64,000 nucleotides of DNA from Owenia fusiformis (Eukaryota; Annelida; Polychaeta; Sabellida; Oweniidae): NCBI GenBank assembly GCA_903813345.2, contig CAIIXF020000012.1, positions 19,163,520-19,227,519 of the forward strand, read 5' to 3'. The notes under the pieces were generated by a model. It saw nothing but the letters and a program-made list of their open reading frames with translations, was not told the DNA's origin and made no database searches. This document shows positions 1-12,309 of this stretch, piece after piece (the stretch's first letter is position 1; each line of letters starts with the position of its first letter). The position numbers were made by a program, and so were the translations under genes.

Positions 1-50
1 CCATCCTACGTCTAGAAATTGCAAGAAATTCCACATTTGATGCAGTGATC
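1..50. repeat. Partial copy of an interspersed repeat at the window edge
   Basis: The first ~50 bases, containing ACGTCTAGAAATTGC and ending AAATTCCACATTTGATGCAG, match the end of the block at 10160-10340 in the same orientation. The copy is cut by the window edge. Confidence 0.7.
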
Positions 51-1788
51 ATACTTGCGAATCATATTGAAATTAATCTTATTAAGCAAACAAGAATTAA
101 AATACAGTGTACGTTACGCTAAAAACAAAAACTCCTTTGCACAATTACAGAACGATGATTCAAAATAGTTTTTTGAAACCCTTTTTAGAGTACTTCTCTC
201 CTATAGTGCAGGAAATAATTGTTTGGACGGTGGTCAATATTACATACACCCCCCCCCCTCCATAAAATTAGTAACAGGATCCCCTTTTCGGCCACCTATC
301 TAATCAAAGCCTGATTATGATTGGCGATTTAGATAAATTCGTCAAATGTCACAAATAACTGAACTACTAGATCTAGCATTGCAATTGAGGAAAGAATTAG
401 ATTTAAATATTGATATGCTTCGAAATGAAAACACACGATTGCCAATCTAATGGAAGGGGTACGTAATGAAGACGCGATATTGTGTTTACCGCCGTCCATC
501 GTCCATCGCTCGAAAAGAAAATCGCATTGTCCTGACCAATCCATCTCACAAAAATCGCATTCACCTCAAAACAAAATTTGAATTCGTCTCCCATTTGAAA
601 ATTAAGAGATTTTGAAACGAAAAGAGTATGAAGCTCTGTTTGAGCCTATTAAACACAGGCGAATGGTAATTTCATCATCATGCTCTGACACAGTAAAGTC
701 ATAGACATCTGAGCAACAAGCGATTTTGTTTGGTCGCTGGTATATTGTTTTGTTGATTTTTTTTTATGCTGGTTTGTTTATATTATTCAATAAAATTTTA
801 TATTTCAAAATGTCATTAGTTAAGTCATTTGGATATTTTGTAGACTTGTGATATAAGACTTCTGGTTTTGTTTCATCATACAAAGTTTAGATATGGACTT
901 CGAACTTCAGATTTCATTGAAGAGAGTTAGGAATATCATGATCGGAATTGAATATGGCCTGTGGTTTTATACCCTGTGACAACATGATATTAACCTCTGG
1001 CCCTCTGAGCCCTCGAGAAATGTATCGTGTCCCTTTGGAAGGGTTGGTGCACGTCACCCCCCCCCCCCCGGCCAAAAAGTCTAGATCTTTCAAAAGCGTG
1101 CAGCTTTTCACCATTGTGAGCACTTTTCAAATACACCATTGACCATTCCATCGGGATACCACCATGTATTTCACCAGTCCATGTTATGTCGATGCACCAT
1201 TGAAGACTCCTCATTTTCCCAGAAGAACTCAAGTTGATCGAATCCGAAAAGGTACAATCATGCCAGCTTTCAGTCGGGGGGGGGGGGGTGATGCCCAAAC
1301 GAATTTCGGTTATCAGTCAGGGGGGTACCATTGTGGCTAAAACACCAGGCCAATAAATTTATTTTGAATTTTACAAATATTGATGCAACTTCTTTCAAAA
1401 TTGAGCTAGAGGCTCAAAATAAAAAGCATTTTACCCTTTTCTTCTTCTATCTCATGGTTCTATTTTTATTGGTTATCGCACCCATCGTACCCCCCCCCAC
1501 ACTTTGTAACGCCTATTGTTTTTTGAACAGGACATTAACACGCGGGAAGTCTCGGGAAGATATATTGTATTAATATCCCTCAGAATATTCCCTATATCCA
1601 AAACATTCCAGTGCATAACCCCTATGTATTAACTTTATCATTTGAGAGGAGTTAAGCTACACGTTTTAGAGACAAAGTGCACGTGAACTTGTAATATTAT
1701 GACCCCTCCACATTGGTTTCTCCAGGGCCCCTTATAATTCAATATCCCTTAAACCCCGGGCCTTAAACATTTATCACAGAGTCCTAAA
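51..1788. other. Intergenic, no gene recognised
   Basis: All open frames here are short and lack family features, a signal peptide or plausible splice partners. The stretch holds several homopolymer C or G runs (about 249-260, 1057-1069, 1276-1288, 1490-1497). Bases 1340-1500 resemble 6900-7080 in the same orientation (shared AATTTTACAAAnATTGATGC and TTCTTCTATCTnATGGTT), so both are copies of one interspersed repeat. Confidence 0.5.
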
Positions 1789-1790
1789 TA

Positions 1791-2482
1791 CGACCGTTAG
1801 TTTGAATTTCAAACCTACCATGTGTCTAAAAATCAAGGATTATGAGTCTCAAAATGTACCGTTTTTGTTCCATTAAAAGCAAAACAAAAATGCCTCTCTG
1901 TCGGTACATTGCTGTCGGGGCCGGTCCAAAGCTGTGTGAAGCGCTTCTCACAGCTGGGGATCCAAACACCGCTAAAAGGAGGGACTCTCAGTCTGTATAA
2001 GTAACAGTATAATGTGAAAAAATTTGTTTTAAGGATGTTCCCTGGTCAGATAGGAAAATATTCAATAGTATTTAACTTTTTCTCAAAAATGGTTTTCTGG
2101 GATTCTCACGGGCAACAAAGAATATTAAAACTTTAAAAACCATATGTTAGTGTGCTTTTTTCTGAGCAAGAGGCCTCTAAAGTGTCAATATTTGACAAAA
2201 GTGGGCGTGGCACTTTCTCATTGAAACCCATGTTAAAAATCAGGTTTTCACCCCAAAACACACTTTTGAATATTTAACTTTTTCTTAAACTCACAGAAAC
2301 ACTTAGTTATGCTATGTACTTCACATTTTTAAAAGAAAAATTAGGGGTTGGTGTTCATCGTTTTCAACTTCGTCCAGGGAACATCCTTAATGGAACAAAT
2401 TTGAAGAAAAACGGTGCAGTATATTGATTCACAATCCTTGATTTCCAAACAGGTGTAGGTATAAAATTCAAATTAACGGTCG
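1791..2482. mobile_element. Inverted-repeat element, family X copy 1 (carries a nested insertion)
   Basis: The ends are an imperfect inverted repeat: CGACCGTTAGTTTGAATTTC at the left and its counterpart AAATTCAAATTAACGGTCG at the right. Inside each end is a subterminal arm containing ATCAAGGATTATGAGTC (right arm CACAATCCTTGAT). Related copies lie at 22150-22308 and 29132-29520. No coding capacity is visible, so this is a non-autonomous (MITE-like) element. It is interrupted at 2029-2390 by a second element. Confidence 0.7.
2029..2390. mobile_element. TTAA-flanked MITE nested in family X copy 1
   Basis: The element is bounded by TTAA (2029-2032 and 2387-2390) and has inverted termini GGATGTTCCCTGG / CCAGGGAACATCC. 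The paralogous family X copy at 29132-29520 shows the uninterrupted site around 29426: CTTTTAATGGAACAAG, with a single TTAA. That gives an empty-site comparison inside the window. TTAA duplication is typical of piggyBac and Kolobok superfamilies; the superfamily here is inferred only from the duplication. Confidence 0.75.
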
Positions 2483-2490
2483 GAGTTGGT

Positions 2491-4030
2491 ACCTCGTGTT
2501 TATACTTACTAGCATGGGCAAGGGTATGCAACTCTGTGTATTACCATGAGACCTTCAAAATGAGCAGTGCCACGCTTCCCTTTTATGCTATTATTTCAAA
2601 AAGTATCTATGTTTTAGTATTATTTTGAATGAAAATCAATTTTCAATATGATTTAAGCATGAAATATATTCAATATCATGTAAAAGTAAACAAAAAAGAC
2701 CAATAAGAATAAGAGGTATCAAGATGTTCTCTTTGAATATTGCATTGTGGGTTATTATTCATGAACACATTCCAATAAAAACATAATTTGTGGGTGAATG
2801 TTCACTTTCTGTATTGTCATAATTATGATGAATTCCATTTTTTTTATTAATTTGTCAACATGTGTGGAGATAATCATGTTTTTATTTTTGACTTATTTCT
2901 TTAAATCATCAATTAAAAGTACAGAATAAGATTTTCTTGGATTGTGTACATTCTCCAATTTTGAAAACCAAGGCAATGCTCATGTATGAAATATGGGAAG
3001 TTGCCTACCCTTCTAGTTGAAAGCCCATGTTACTAGTAATCGGACAAATAATACTACGACAGGCAGAACTTATTCCAAGAGGACCAAAATTCTGCACGTT
3101 CACGAACAAGCTCCTTCATAACCCCCCTATCATGAAAAATGGCATCTATTGCAGTTTTCTAAACCTTCATTCTAAAGGACGTAATCCAAGTTCCCCCCTC
3201 CCCCTATTCGCTCATGTTTATAATGTCCAGTGAAGATCATGAATTGATGCACATGTATACATGTGTCTGATATGTATGATTACAATTGTAGAGTTAGAAA
3301 TTGAAGTGTTTCCCTTTGTCACTTTTATGCATCTTATGTAAACCTGTTTGAACTAATAAAATACTAAAAATATGATAACTTCATTCGAAATGCGGACTGT
3401 GGTTGTGATTTGGGAGGGGGTATACTGATACTCTACTAAGGTGTTAGACCCAGCAATCTTCACAAATGGTGGCTACAACTTAAGTTCCAATTTATGAATC
3501 TCTCATTAAAATAAACAACTATTACTAAAGGTTCTTTCTGATTGCATTTTACCAATGAAATTATAATCTCTGACTAAACTCGATTTTAGATTTTAAGATA
3601 TGAATTTTAGATCTCACTGTTATTTAACATTAAATGTCTAGTGTGGGATTGAGCGATAAATCTCCCGTCAAGAAAATGGAATGGCATCTCTTAGTCGGGC
3701 TCTTACTATGCTATTTGGACATTCAATCTCACTTCTGACATTGCGTGTGAGGTACAATTTGATCAAAGAAATTCCAAAATCAGAATCTAGCAAATCGCAA
3801 TCTTTGCCACAATCATTTATTCAGACATTGCACATACATCTATCGTTCCCAGGAAATTGTACATGTTATTAAAACTTCAATTCCAGTAATTCCGGAGACA
3901 AATGTATTATTTTGTTCTCTAGCGTCATTAGATGATAGCAAAAAGTAATTGATTGATTGAACAATTTATTTCCTTATTTTGTAAGTGTACCAATGTATAA
4001 GATGACATGATTTATCATAATTACAGGGTC
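2491..4030. other. Intergenic, nothing recognised
   Basis: AT-rich sequence with only short open frames. No splice-linked exons, RNA genes or tandem repeats were recognised. Confidence 0.4.
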
Positions 4031-4045
4031 TTAATAGTCTATGGC

Positions 4046-4075
4046 TACCCTTTGCATTCGTTCGACTTCTAATGC
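4046..4075 (-). mobile_element. Solo end of the TACCCT..AGGGTA element family
   Basis: TACCCTTTGCATTCGTTCGA matches, in inverse orientation, the right end of the elements at 4732-4811 and 49233-49303. The opposite end is not recognisable, so this is a truncated copy. Confidence 0.55.
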
Positions 4076-4132
4076 TGCTAATCACCCATCCCCTCTTCAC
4101 AAAACGACGACATTTTAACTGCTTTCCAAATT

Positions 4133-4290
4133 CAGGCCCGTAGCCAAGGGGAGCGGAGGGAGCGGCCGCTCCCCCTCCTGGCCAAATGATGTTTTGCCAA
4201 AACAGTCAAAAAAGCCCCCCCCCCCACTCCCTTGGCACCCCCCCCCCCATGGTAAAACCGCTCCCCCGGTAAATCCTGGCTACGGGCCTG
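4133..4290. mobile_element. Short MITE with CAGGCCCGTAGCCA termini
   Basis: The terminal inverted repeat is CAGGCCCGTAGCCA at the left and TGGCTACGGGCCTG at the right. The interior is GC-rich and contains two poly-C runs and GCGGCCGC. No coding capacity. Similar GGCCCGTAGCC termini are common in animal MITEs, as a general resemblance. I could not read a clean target-site duplication. Confidence 0.7.
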
Positions 4291-4731
4291 AAGATATTAT
4301 ATATTGATCTATAATTTATAAACATGATTTTCTATGTTCTAGGTTTCATGGGTCGTCATTCCCCCAGAGGCCTCCTTGAAACATACCGATTGCGATGTTT
4401 ACCCATTTCAAACATGTCTTAGGCCCAGGTCTTGTTGCACCATTTTCGTTGCCACATTCTTACAGGAAATGTATAGATAGCGGAGATATATATAGTACTT
4501 TTTATTTTTATTATAAAGAAGATGTTATCTGGATTGAGCATAAACTTAAACTTGAAAAACATCCGAACTCACCAACGACTTAATTATAGTGAATGTATGG
4601 GGGGGGGGGGGGGTAATGATTCCATCTTTATTTTCTAGATTGGACTCTAAAAGTAGACCTCTAATACGCCTTACTTTCTGGTCTAGACCAATAGTATGCC
4701 TCTTTTTAAAGGTTTTGTTATGGCGTAGACC

Positions 4732-4811
4732 TACCCTGCGTGCAGAGTCTAGTTAAACTACGAAGACGAAGCTCTCTTTTAAGAAGTGAAGTCAAACGAA
4801 TGCAAAGGGTA
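4732..4811. mobile_element. 80-bp TACCCT..AGGGTA element with 9-bp TSD
   Basis: The element begins TACCCTGCGTGCAGAGTCTA and ends GAATGCAAAGGGTA. It is flanked by a perfect 9-bp direct repeat, GCGTAGACC (4723-4731 and 4812-4820). It is the same family as 49233-49303 and 60010-60963. A 9-bp duplication is typical of Mutator-like transposons, so this may be a deletion derivative of such an element; that assignment is inference. Confidence 0.85.
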
Positions 4812-4819
4812 GCGTAGAC

Positions 4820-7650
4820 CAAATCATCTCCTTAAAGTTTTCTATTATAAGCATATAGACCAAAACTGCGCTTAAAACTCAACATTTATATCTAGTCAAA
4901 ATGACCATTAAAAACTCTAATGATTACACAAAGTGGCCATAAGTACGCCTCAAAAACTCAAAAAAATTGCAAGCAACATCTGAGAATAACATAAAAGGTA
5001 AAAAAATATTGTCCTTTATTTAAGTTTCAATAGATAATGTAGCTTGATCATTTGATTTCACTTGCTGTTGGATAGGATATGAAATAATTCAAAATACTAG
5101 TCCATGTCCGTGCGATTAGTGTCAATTCATATAGTTTTGATTACAATCAGAATTCTCAATTTTGAGAATTCACTTTCAAGTCACTTTTCCTTTAATCTAT
5201 CTGTAATCACTAATTAACTAGATCAATACATACTCGATTTCCTCTGCCCACCAACAACACTGTTATGTAAGGGCGGAAATAAATCACTGTAATCTTGTAA
5301 TCAGGCATTTGAAAATGACCCCTAAATTTCATCCATGTCCATGGTAAGAGCCAAGGGTAGATGGGGGGGGGGGGCTGGAACTCTTACATATGACTGGCCA
5401 AAATTTCAATCACATGCAGTTTTCATCATTTTTTGGACACTTTCAAAGAGCTCTTTGAATCTCAGGGCCGTTAGATGGGGGAGGGGGTGTTCAGATATCA
5501 CTATATCTAGGATTTTGATCTGACATTATTTATGCCGGGATACCTTCTTGCCTTTTCAAAGTCGGTATTTTTTACTTATCTGCCCGCTTATCTGATCAAG
5601 GGCGTTACAATACCCGGGAATGTATCGGTTCGTGCAGTACTTGTTTGTGATAGCGCCCTCTGTAGGTCACTGTGCTTATAGCCTACAGTAATACGGGGTA
5701 GGATATCGGGAATTCGGTCAGTTTCTATCCGTCGATTACGCTATGAATTGAAGCAAGTGTTACCACTTTATCCACTTAAACAATTTGATAATTGATTAAA
5801 TCTTTGAACAAAATCGATAAACACGTTATACACTTCCTATCTCCTTAGAAATTAGCATGTATTTATGGATTGTGTTTTCGAACAAGGCTCGACCCATACC
5901 AATAGGGAAATCCTTATGCTAATTAGTATGACGTCATATTTTCCTGGGGAATCCTAGATTTCAAAGACTCAGTCTGTTATTGTGTCAAATGTAAACGCTC
6001 TTTTGCAGACAGAAAATTGACAGATTAGCTTTTAACTTTCAGCTTTGATGTTTAAATATTCTGTATTTCTACCGGACTTCTTGCTGAATATCATATAATG
6101 TTATAACTTGATTTGGACCATTGCCTGATTGATCATAGTGAAATTTTGATTGTGATTCATGATTGATTGGCAAGAAAAATAATTCCTATTGTTTTCCAGC
6201 AAAGTCAAAATGTTACAGCATGAGTTATAATGTCGAGTTTGCATCATGTTAAATTCTGCTAGTGATTAGAAGTCCATGCACAAGCACAAACACAAGTGAC
6301 AAACACACCCAGGCTCCAGGCCGTGGATGGAAATATAAAACTATTTAAGGCACAAACTGGTATTTAATAGACCGATATGTAGTGTCTGCCATGTATTGAA
6401 AGTAAACCAATCTGCATTATTAATGTTACTTCTATCAATACATGGATTGAGCAATGGAAAAGCAATGGCACAATCAAAAATGTGCATATCAATCGTGAAT
6501 ATCTCTCGGTTCAAAGCTTATTTCAACCAGAATCGTGTCAAAATATGTGTCTGAGTAACAGTTATACATTATAAGATCGCAAACTCTTACCAATTATTAG
6601 CCGAATGGCTTATTTTCAACGAAATGTCCTTAAGACAACAGCCCTGGGTCGCGCCTGAGACCAAAAACTGTTTCAAATATCCCTCCCCTAATTATATTGG
6701 ATAATCACATTTATGCGTGCGCGCGCAGCTCATCCACTGAACGAAACGCCACTTCCCGCTGAAATCACCGGGTATTGATCTTTCCCTTGATCTGATCTTG
6801 AATAATAGAAATCAAGATAGGATTAAAAGATGCCGATTTGGGCAAGGCTACCCCATCCACCCTATTCCAATCTTTCTGGAAACTACTCCCCATGTGGTGC
6901 GATCCCATTCTGATACTTGAATTTTACAAAAATTGATGCATCTTTCAAAATTCTTCAAAAATGAGATTGAAACTTAAAATAAAAAAATTGAAAGCTCTTT
7001 TCTTCTATCTAATGGTTATGTTTTATAAGCTTTTTTTTGGGGGGGGTGCCTTCGCACTCATCGCAACTCCCCCCCCCCCTCTGCCGTCCAGAGAGAGAGA
7101 GAGTCCAGAGATAGTTTGCAAAGCGTGCTCACGGCTTTCCATGGAAAACATCACCAGTTGCAACTAGCCTCTTTTTTTCTTTTTAATTTTTTTTCTTTTT
7201 GAAGTTGCAACTAGTCTCTACAACTGTCACTGACTGAAGATCACAGACACAGACACAGTTACATGTACATTATGTCAAGGTGAATACAAAATATGCCCTT
7301 TTTGGAATGTTCAGGATTCACGATGGTCAGAACGAGATTGTATTTTTGATAATACAAATGTATTACCTTTAAGCAGGTTTCAACGGATTTTGATACACAT
7401 TTTTTGCCGTGTGTCCTATTATGATTACAATCAGCAGTTTCCTAGATAAACATGACAACCGGGAGATAGTCTTCGGGCTGACATCTCGAAGCTGTTGTTT
7501 ATGACTTCAATACCGTACATCAATATTGATTTCCCCGCAAAGTATTCAAATTCGTCTTTTGATAGGCTTTTTTCAAAAATTTTACACTTCGCTTACGTCA
7601 TTTTAATTCATTCAAAATAATAGTTCACAAATGAATTCAGCTGTGGGGAA
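4820..7650. other. Intergenic, no gene recognised
   Basis: Contains homopolymer runs (about 5363-5372, 7037-7046, 7066-7078), a short GA microsatellite (about 7091-7103) and a diverged interspersed repeat at 6900-7080. Open frames are short and look random. Confidence 0.4.
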
Positions 7651-7659
7651 TAGCAAAAG

Positions 7660-7930
7660 TACTGCTTGAGAGGGAGGGGGTATGTATGTACCCGGCAAAT
7701 ATAAGGGCTTTAACATGGGATTTAGGGGTACCCTGTACAAGTAGGGTTTTGAAGGGAGGTTGAAGGGGTATGTTACCTTCAAAAGTAGGATTTTAACGAG
7801 GGTCAAGGCCTTAGGGGGTAGGCCCCGGTGTAGACACCCTGTAAAATGGGTATTTAACAGGGGTTGAGGATTGATTGAAGATATCCTGGAAAAGCTTGGC
7901 TTTAACATGGGTTAGGATGTTAGTTAAAGT
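7660..7930. repeat. Degenerate GGGTTTTAA-type tandem repeat
   Basis: Phrases such as GGGCTTTAACATGGG, GTAGGGTTTTGAAGG and GGGTATTTAACAGGGG recur about every 50-60 bases. The array is strongly diverged. Confidence 0.45.
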
Positions 7931-9569
7931 AGGGGCTTAATGTGGACTTAAAAAGCTCCAACGTTCCTCTTAGGGTGGTTAGTCACAATTTTTTCTCTAA
8001 AACCCAATTGTATTGTTGTAGCCAGAATGTTTCGGGTCAAGAGACCAACTACGAAAGAAAGTTATCAAAAGGATTAATGCAAATGCCTTTTATATGAACA
8101 AAATGTCAACTACATGTACGGGGGAGTTTCCTGCCCCTGCGATCTTATTTGTCCATTTAGAATAAGATAAACCATGTAACCAGGTCCATGTATTCCATTC
8201 TGACAGAATTTCAGATTCAATTTCAAATTAAGTTTATTATGTTCGAAATCCCGAATGTCCCCGGGAGAATCTCTTTTCGAAATTATAATGTCAGATAGAT
8301 ACAAAATAATATTATATTAATACACTTAATTTGGGTCCCGTTTTAATTAGACGGATTGACGGAGTCAGAAAATCCGCCAAATTAAAATCCGTCTTTCAGT
8401 TTGGAATTTTTGTCAAATGCACTTTAGAAATTAATCTCCTGGGCCCCTTTTCCTGTCAACTGAGCATGTCATCAACATGTCATACATTATCCCAAAAGAA
8501 ATACAGAAAATATCTTAATAAATACCCGTCCTAATGACATAAACCATGGGCTTTCAAGAGAATCTTTTGATTGCCCATGCATAAACATACACAAAAATTA
8601 AACTTCAGTCCTGATTCCGCCAAATTAAATAGCCGCCAATATTTGAAATTAAGCAAATTCGTCAAATTAAGTAGCGTCAAAATAAGTGTATCTAAAGTAT
8701 ATGTAAGGGGGGGGGGTGGCTCAAGGCATAAAGATTACCGAGAGATACAAATCGGAGAAATAGATGAGATGATGAATATGTATTGTATGTTTTCCAGTTG
8801 AATTATGTTATTTGTTATTGGGCCTAATATGATTAGGGACCACCAATATGTATCTGACAGTTTTGAAGTTCAAAAAACGGGTAAAATTGGTTAAAGTAAA
8901 TTGTATATGATAATCAGAGCCGGGATTCAGAGATACACAACTAAAATAACGAGGAATTTAAAATAGCCTATAGACCATATAGACTGCACTCGTGGACTCT
9001 CTTGAAAGCCCATGCTATAATCAAGGTAATTTTGGGATATCCCGTCTTTGAAGAAGCAAAAACGCAATCAAACAGTTAATTAGCTATTGTGTGATCTAGA
9101 TTACAGATCAAAGAAATCAATTTCAAGATCATTATTAGTATGTATTTAGTTCGTTGTATTTTTGAAAAGGGGTACAAGAAAACTATGTATTAATATATCA
9201 AGGGCAGGGTGCTACTGAATCTGATAGTTAAAGCAGGGAAAATGCTCTCCCCCATTTTGCAAATATTGTGTGATGCCAATGAACCCTGAAATTGGTTTTT
9301 GTTTTCGCGAGCAATCAACAAATATGTTTATGAAAATCTTGCGAGTCCAGACATATGATTCTCATTCTGTCTCAGCTTAGTGTTGATTAGATTTTATCCC
9401 CACTCTTCCGACGTCTGTGTCTCCCTCATTTTTACCCTATATTCAGTTTCTTTTTAAACCAAATTTACAAATATCCGTTCATATATATAAATCAGTAGTT
9501 GTTTATGACAAGATTATGTTTATAGATTATCAAAAATTAAGGAAGCGTATTCTGTAGTTTCAACTATAT

Positions 9570-9850
9570 GTTAGCCCCCCTCCCCTTCGCCGACAGTAAT
9601 GTATTGTTTAAAATAATACTGCATCTACCAGCCAATTATTCTTTCACCATTTTGAACAGTTTTCGTGTGATTTTGAACAAATATCAAATGTGACCCCACC
9701 CCTGGAATAAGTTAGCCCCCCCCCTCGCCGACAGAGATGTCTAGTTCAAAATAATACTGTATCCCCTGGCCAATAATTCTTTCACCATTTTGAGCAGTTT
9801 TCGTGCAATTTTTTAGCAAATATCAAATGTGACCTCACCCCTGGAATAAT
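9570..9850. repeat. Two-copy tandem duplication, ~141-bp unit
   Basis: Copies at 9570-9710 and 9711-9850 share GTTAGCCCCCC, TCGCCGACAG, TTCTTTCACCATTTTGA and CACCCCTGGAATAA in the same order. Each copy starts in a C-tract. Confidence 0.85.
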
Positions 9851-10159
9851 TCAAAAGTCATCCCCTTAGCAAATGCTGGATTCGCCCCTGGTACTTGTCA
9901 ATGCGAAATAATGGGCGTTGATTAGTGGAAATACCCATTTAAACAGACCTTCTTAATTTATAACAAGTTAACAATTAAGAAGCCATGTTGCGATGTATTT
10001 TTCGTGACTCAAGTCGGATATAAAGTGAAAACATACTCTTTTTGATTTGATATCCCGTATTTAGCTAAAGCAAAACATGAAATATTAACGCGTGCGGTAA
10101 ATTATAATTTAAATGTTTCCATATATAGCGCAAAATCTCACATGGCAATTTAATAACGA

Positions 10160-10340
10160 CTAATTTTGTCTTGTGTCTAACCACGGCGTGCTTAGAGATT
10201 TCTAGACTCTAGTCACGCTCTGTCCACGCCAGCTCTAAGCACGTCTAAGCACGCCTAGAAATCTCTAGATACACGGAGTTCCTAGACCGACTAAGCACGT
10301 CTAGAAATTACTAGAAATTCCACATTTGATGCAGTGAAAT
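10160..10340. repeat. CTAGAAAT / TAAGCACG repeat block
   Basis: Short words such as CTCTAAGCACG, CACGCCTAGAAATC and CACGTCTAGAAATT recur in both orientations, giving a complex, partly palindromic block. Its end is repeated at window bases 1-50. Confidence 0.6.
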
Positions 10341-10394
10341 AAGGAGAACAAAACTAAATAGGTTTATTGTTGGCTTTATAATATAATAATGTAA

Positions 10395-10400
10395 TTTATT
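10395..10400 (-). promoter_or_regulatory. Candidate poly(A) signal of gene A
   Basis: AATAAA on the minus strand, ~110 bases beyond the gene A stop. The region is AT-rich and a second AATAAA lies nearby (10362-10367), so the choice is tentative. Confidence 0.35.
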
Positions 10401-10509
10401 ATAAATTAATTGTAGCTCCAAAAATTGGTTGCTTCTTTTGCAATATAAATATGTAATAATCAATTAAAATTTCGAAATATCAATCATATGATCCATCTTT
10501 AAGTCATAT

Positions 10510-12183
10510 TCAGGAGTTGGTGAAATGATCGTCCTGATCATAGTTGTCGTTGTTTTTGGCCATGCAGATTGCATATCCACATGGTGGACACACATTGCGA
10601 GGCCAATCGCAATTCCCGAATGATTCATTAAACACAAGCCCTAAAACGAGTTTTGGTATATTGAAGTTTACTTCAAACAACATGAACATGTAGTTCATGC
10701 GTACGTTGTTAATAATACAATAATGTCATTTCGAAGGGCAATGGACTTCGAAGGGCAAAATAGTGAAATATCGGACCGAGGGCCTTCGGGCCTTGGGCCT
10801 TCGGTCCAATATACTGCCTTTCGAAATGACGTTATTCGTATTTTAATGACCAGGGCTGAAATAGCAAGGTTACTTAAAAAGTTACAAGATGGCACTATCG
10901 TAATATTTTCAAATAGTAACAATGAAACCCGATATGTAAGAGCCATTCTATATAGCTAACCACATTTACCTTCAGGGCATAAGTTGTTGTTTTCAAAGAC
11001 ACCACCTCGGCAGTAGTGATATGATTGGCAGTTGTCGTCGACGTTGGCATAGTAACCATCTGCCTTCCCTGTACAATTCCGTCGAACACCACAAGGTGGC
11101 GGTACGTTGTCGACACTATCGTTTAAAATTAGTACGCTTGTCATACAATTAAGTAAAAATCAAATTTTCACAATTTTAACATTTTTTCATAGAAGACATA
11201 CTCTTCTCATTGTGCTTCGAGTATGAATGATTTAAAAACAAAAATGTAAATATATAAGTATATACGTATAGTATGAATGTACTAAATAGGTGAGCCCTAT
11301 GTGAGTCAGAGTGTATCCTTCTTTTGACTTCCTTTTTTGAAAGGTATAGAATACTACACCCCTTTCCTCCGGTTAACGACTCTAACCTATCTTAAATTAA
11401 AAATATACCCACGTGTCACAGGTACCAGTGTCGATGTTAACAACATCTCCAGGGTTACAGTCTACTCTGACTGGAACTCGATTGTGACAGTAAATGTAGT
11501 AAGTACATCCCGATTCACAGATCGTAGGATCATTGCCAACGTTGCTACAATCACATTGTGAGGCCACTCCTGGATTAATATATAAAAAGATTTTAGATGT
11601 TAAAGCTCCTATCAGATCTAGCTAGCAATCATTGCAAATATTTCAATTTTAAAATATTTTGGCTCATACCAATCCTGTTAATATTTTGAATACCCGAAGC
11701 ACATGTACTTTATTAGAAAACTACTAATTCTAACATGAAAACGTACTCATAAGTAGTTCATCGTCGGTCCCCACGTTCTAGCTATGAGTACAGGTCGGAA
11801 GCTTGATGAAGCAAGATGTAAGTAGTTACCACATTCATTATTTAGGAGAATTTTAACAGTTTTGCCCCATTTTTGAACTTTGAATATTACATGTAAATAA
11901 AATCACCAAATTGATACCATATAGCGAATCTTTTCAGGGAGATATGATATTTGAGATCACGGAAAGCATATATTGACCAGTCGTGTACGTGTTGCTTCCA
12001 ATTGTATGACCTCTTGAGACCTGATTCTGCCGTTAGATTTAAAACATATTTAATTTCCTTATTAAGTGTCAGGTTAATCACAATTATTCCATTTAAGTTA
12101 AAATAATTTGACAGCAAATTAGTTTTACCTTTGAACGTCACGAGAGAGAGCAATATTGCAAATAGACCTGCAAACATTTTCAT
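10510..12183 (-). CDS. Gene A: secreted two-domain chitin-binding (CBM14) protein
   Basis: Four coding exons: 12183-12129, 11569-11413, 11115-10970 and 10640-10510, all with GT..AG borders and phases 1, 2, 1. They join to a 162-residue protein. Residues 1-22 are a signal peptide (MKMFAGLFAILLSLVTF). Domain 1 (Cys26-Cys79) has spacing C-x13-C-x5-C-x9-C-x12-C-x9-C plus two additional cysteines (24 and 36). Domain 2 (Cys85-Cys137) is a canonical peritrophin-A pattern, C-x14-C-x5-C-x10-C-x12-C-x6-C, with aromatic TYYIY and SYHY between cysteines 2 and 3. A CPPCG motif follows, then an acidic tail (NNDNYDQDD). CBM14 domains bind chitin, so a secreted chitin- or mucus-matrix role is predicted. An in-frame ATG 12 codons upstream (MYMYKK..) is possible, but the start at 12183 puts the hydrophobic stretch at the N-terminus. 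The second and third exon borders match genes C-E exactly. Confidence 0.9.
10711..10846. mobile_element. Hairpin MITE in intron 3 of gene A
   Basis: Near-perfect inverted repeat: AATGTCATTTCGAAGGGCA at the left and TGCCTTTCGAAATGACGTT at the right, around a GC-rich core (GGGCCTTCGGGCC). It sits wholly within intron 3 (10641-10969). Confidence 0.7.
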
Positions 12184-12224
12184 CTTACTTTGCGATGTGT
12201 CTTTCTTGTACATATACAAATCAT

Positions 12225-12231
12225 TTTTATA
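12225..12231 (-). promoter_or_regulatory. TATA box of gene A
   Basis: TATAAAA on the minus strand, ~42 bases upstream of the gene A ATG. Other members also carry AT-rich TATA-like words 40-80 bases upstream: gene C 21435-21443, gene D 27541-27548, gene F 43420-43426. Confidence 0.5.
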
Positions 12232-12284
12232 ATGTTATATCAAATTGATATATGGCCTTTTAAATTTTATTTGCGGGTCAAAGC

Positions 12285-12309
12285 GACCCTTGATTACGTA
12301 TCATTTAAT
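12285..12309 (-). promoter_or_regulatory. Upstream element shared by genes A and C
   Basis: Read on the plus strand, GACCCTTGwTkACGTATCA followed by a TTAA run is conserved with 21501-21525 upstream of gene C. It lies 54-58 bases beyond the TATA-like word in both. The flanks are much less similar, so it may be a regulatory site. It may equally be residual homology from duplication. Confidence 0.45.

Noticed and set aside
10695-10959. Open frames on both strands around 10.7-10.95 kb
   Set aside because: They overlap the GC-rich hairpin in intron 3 of gene A; the palindrome explains frames on both strands.
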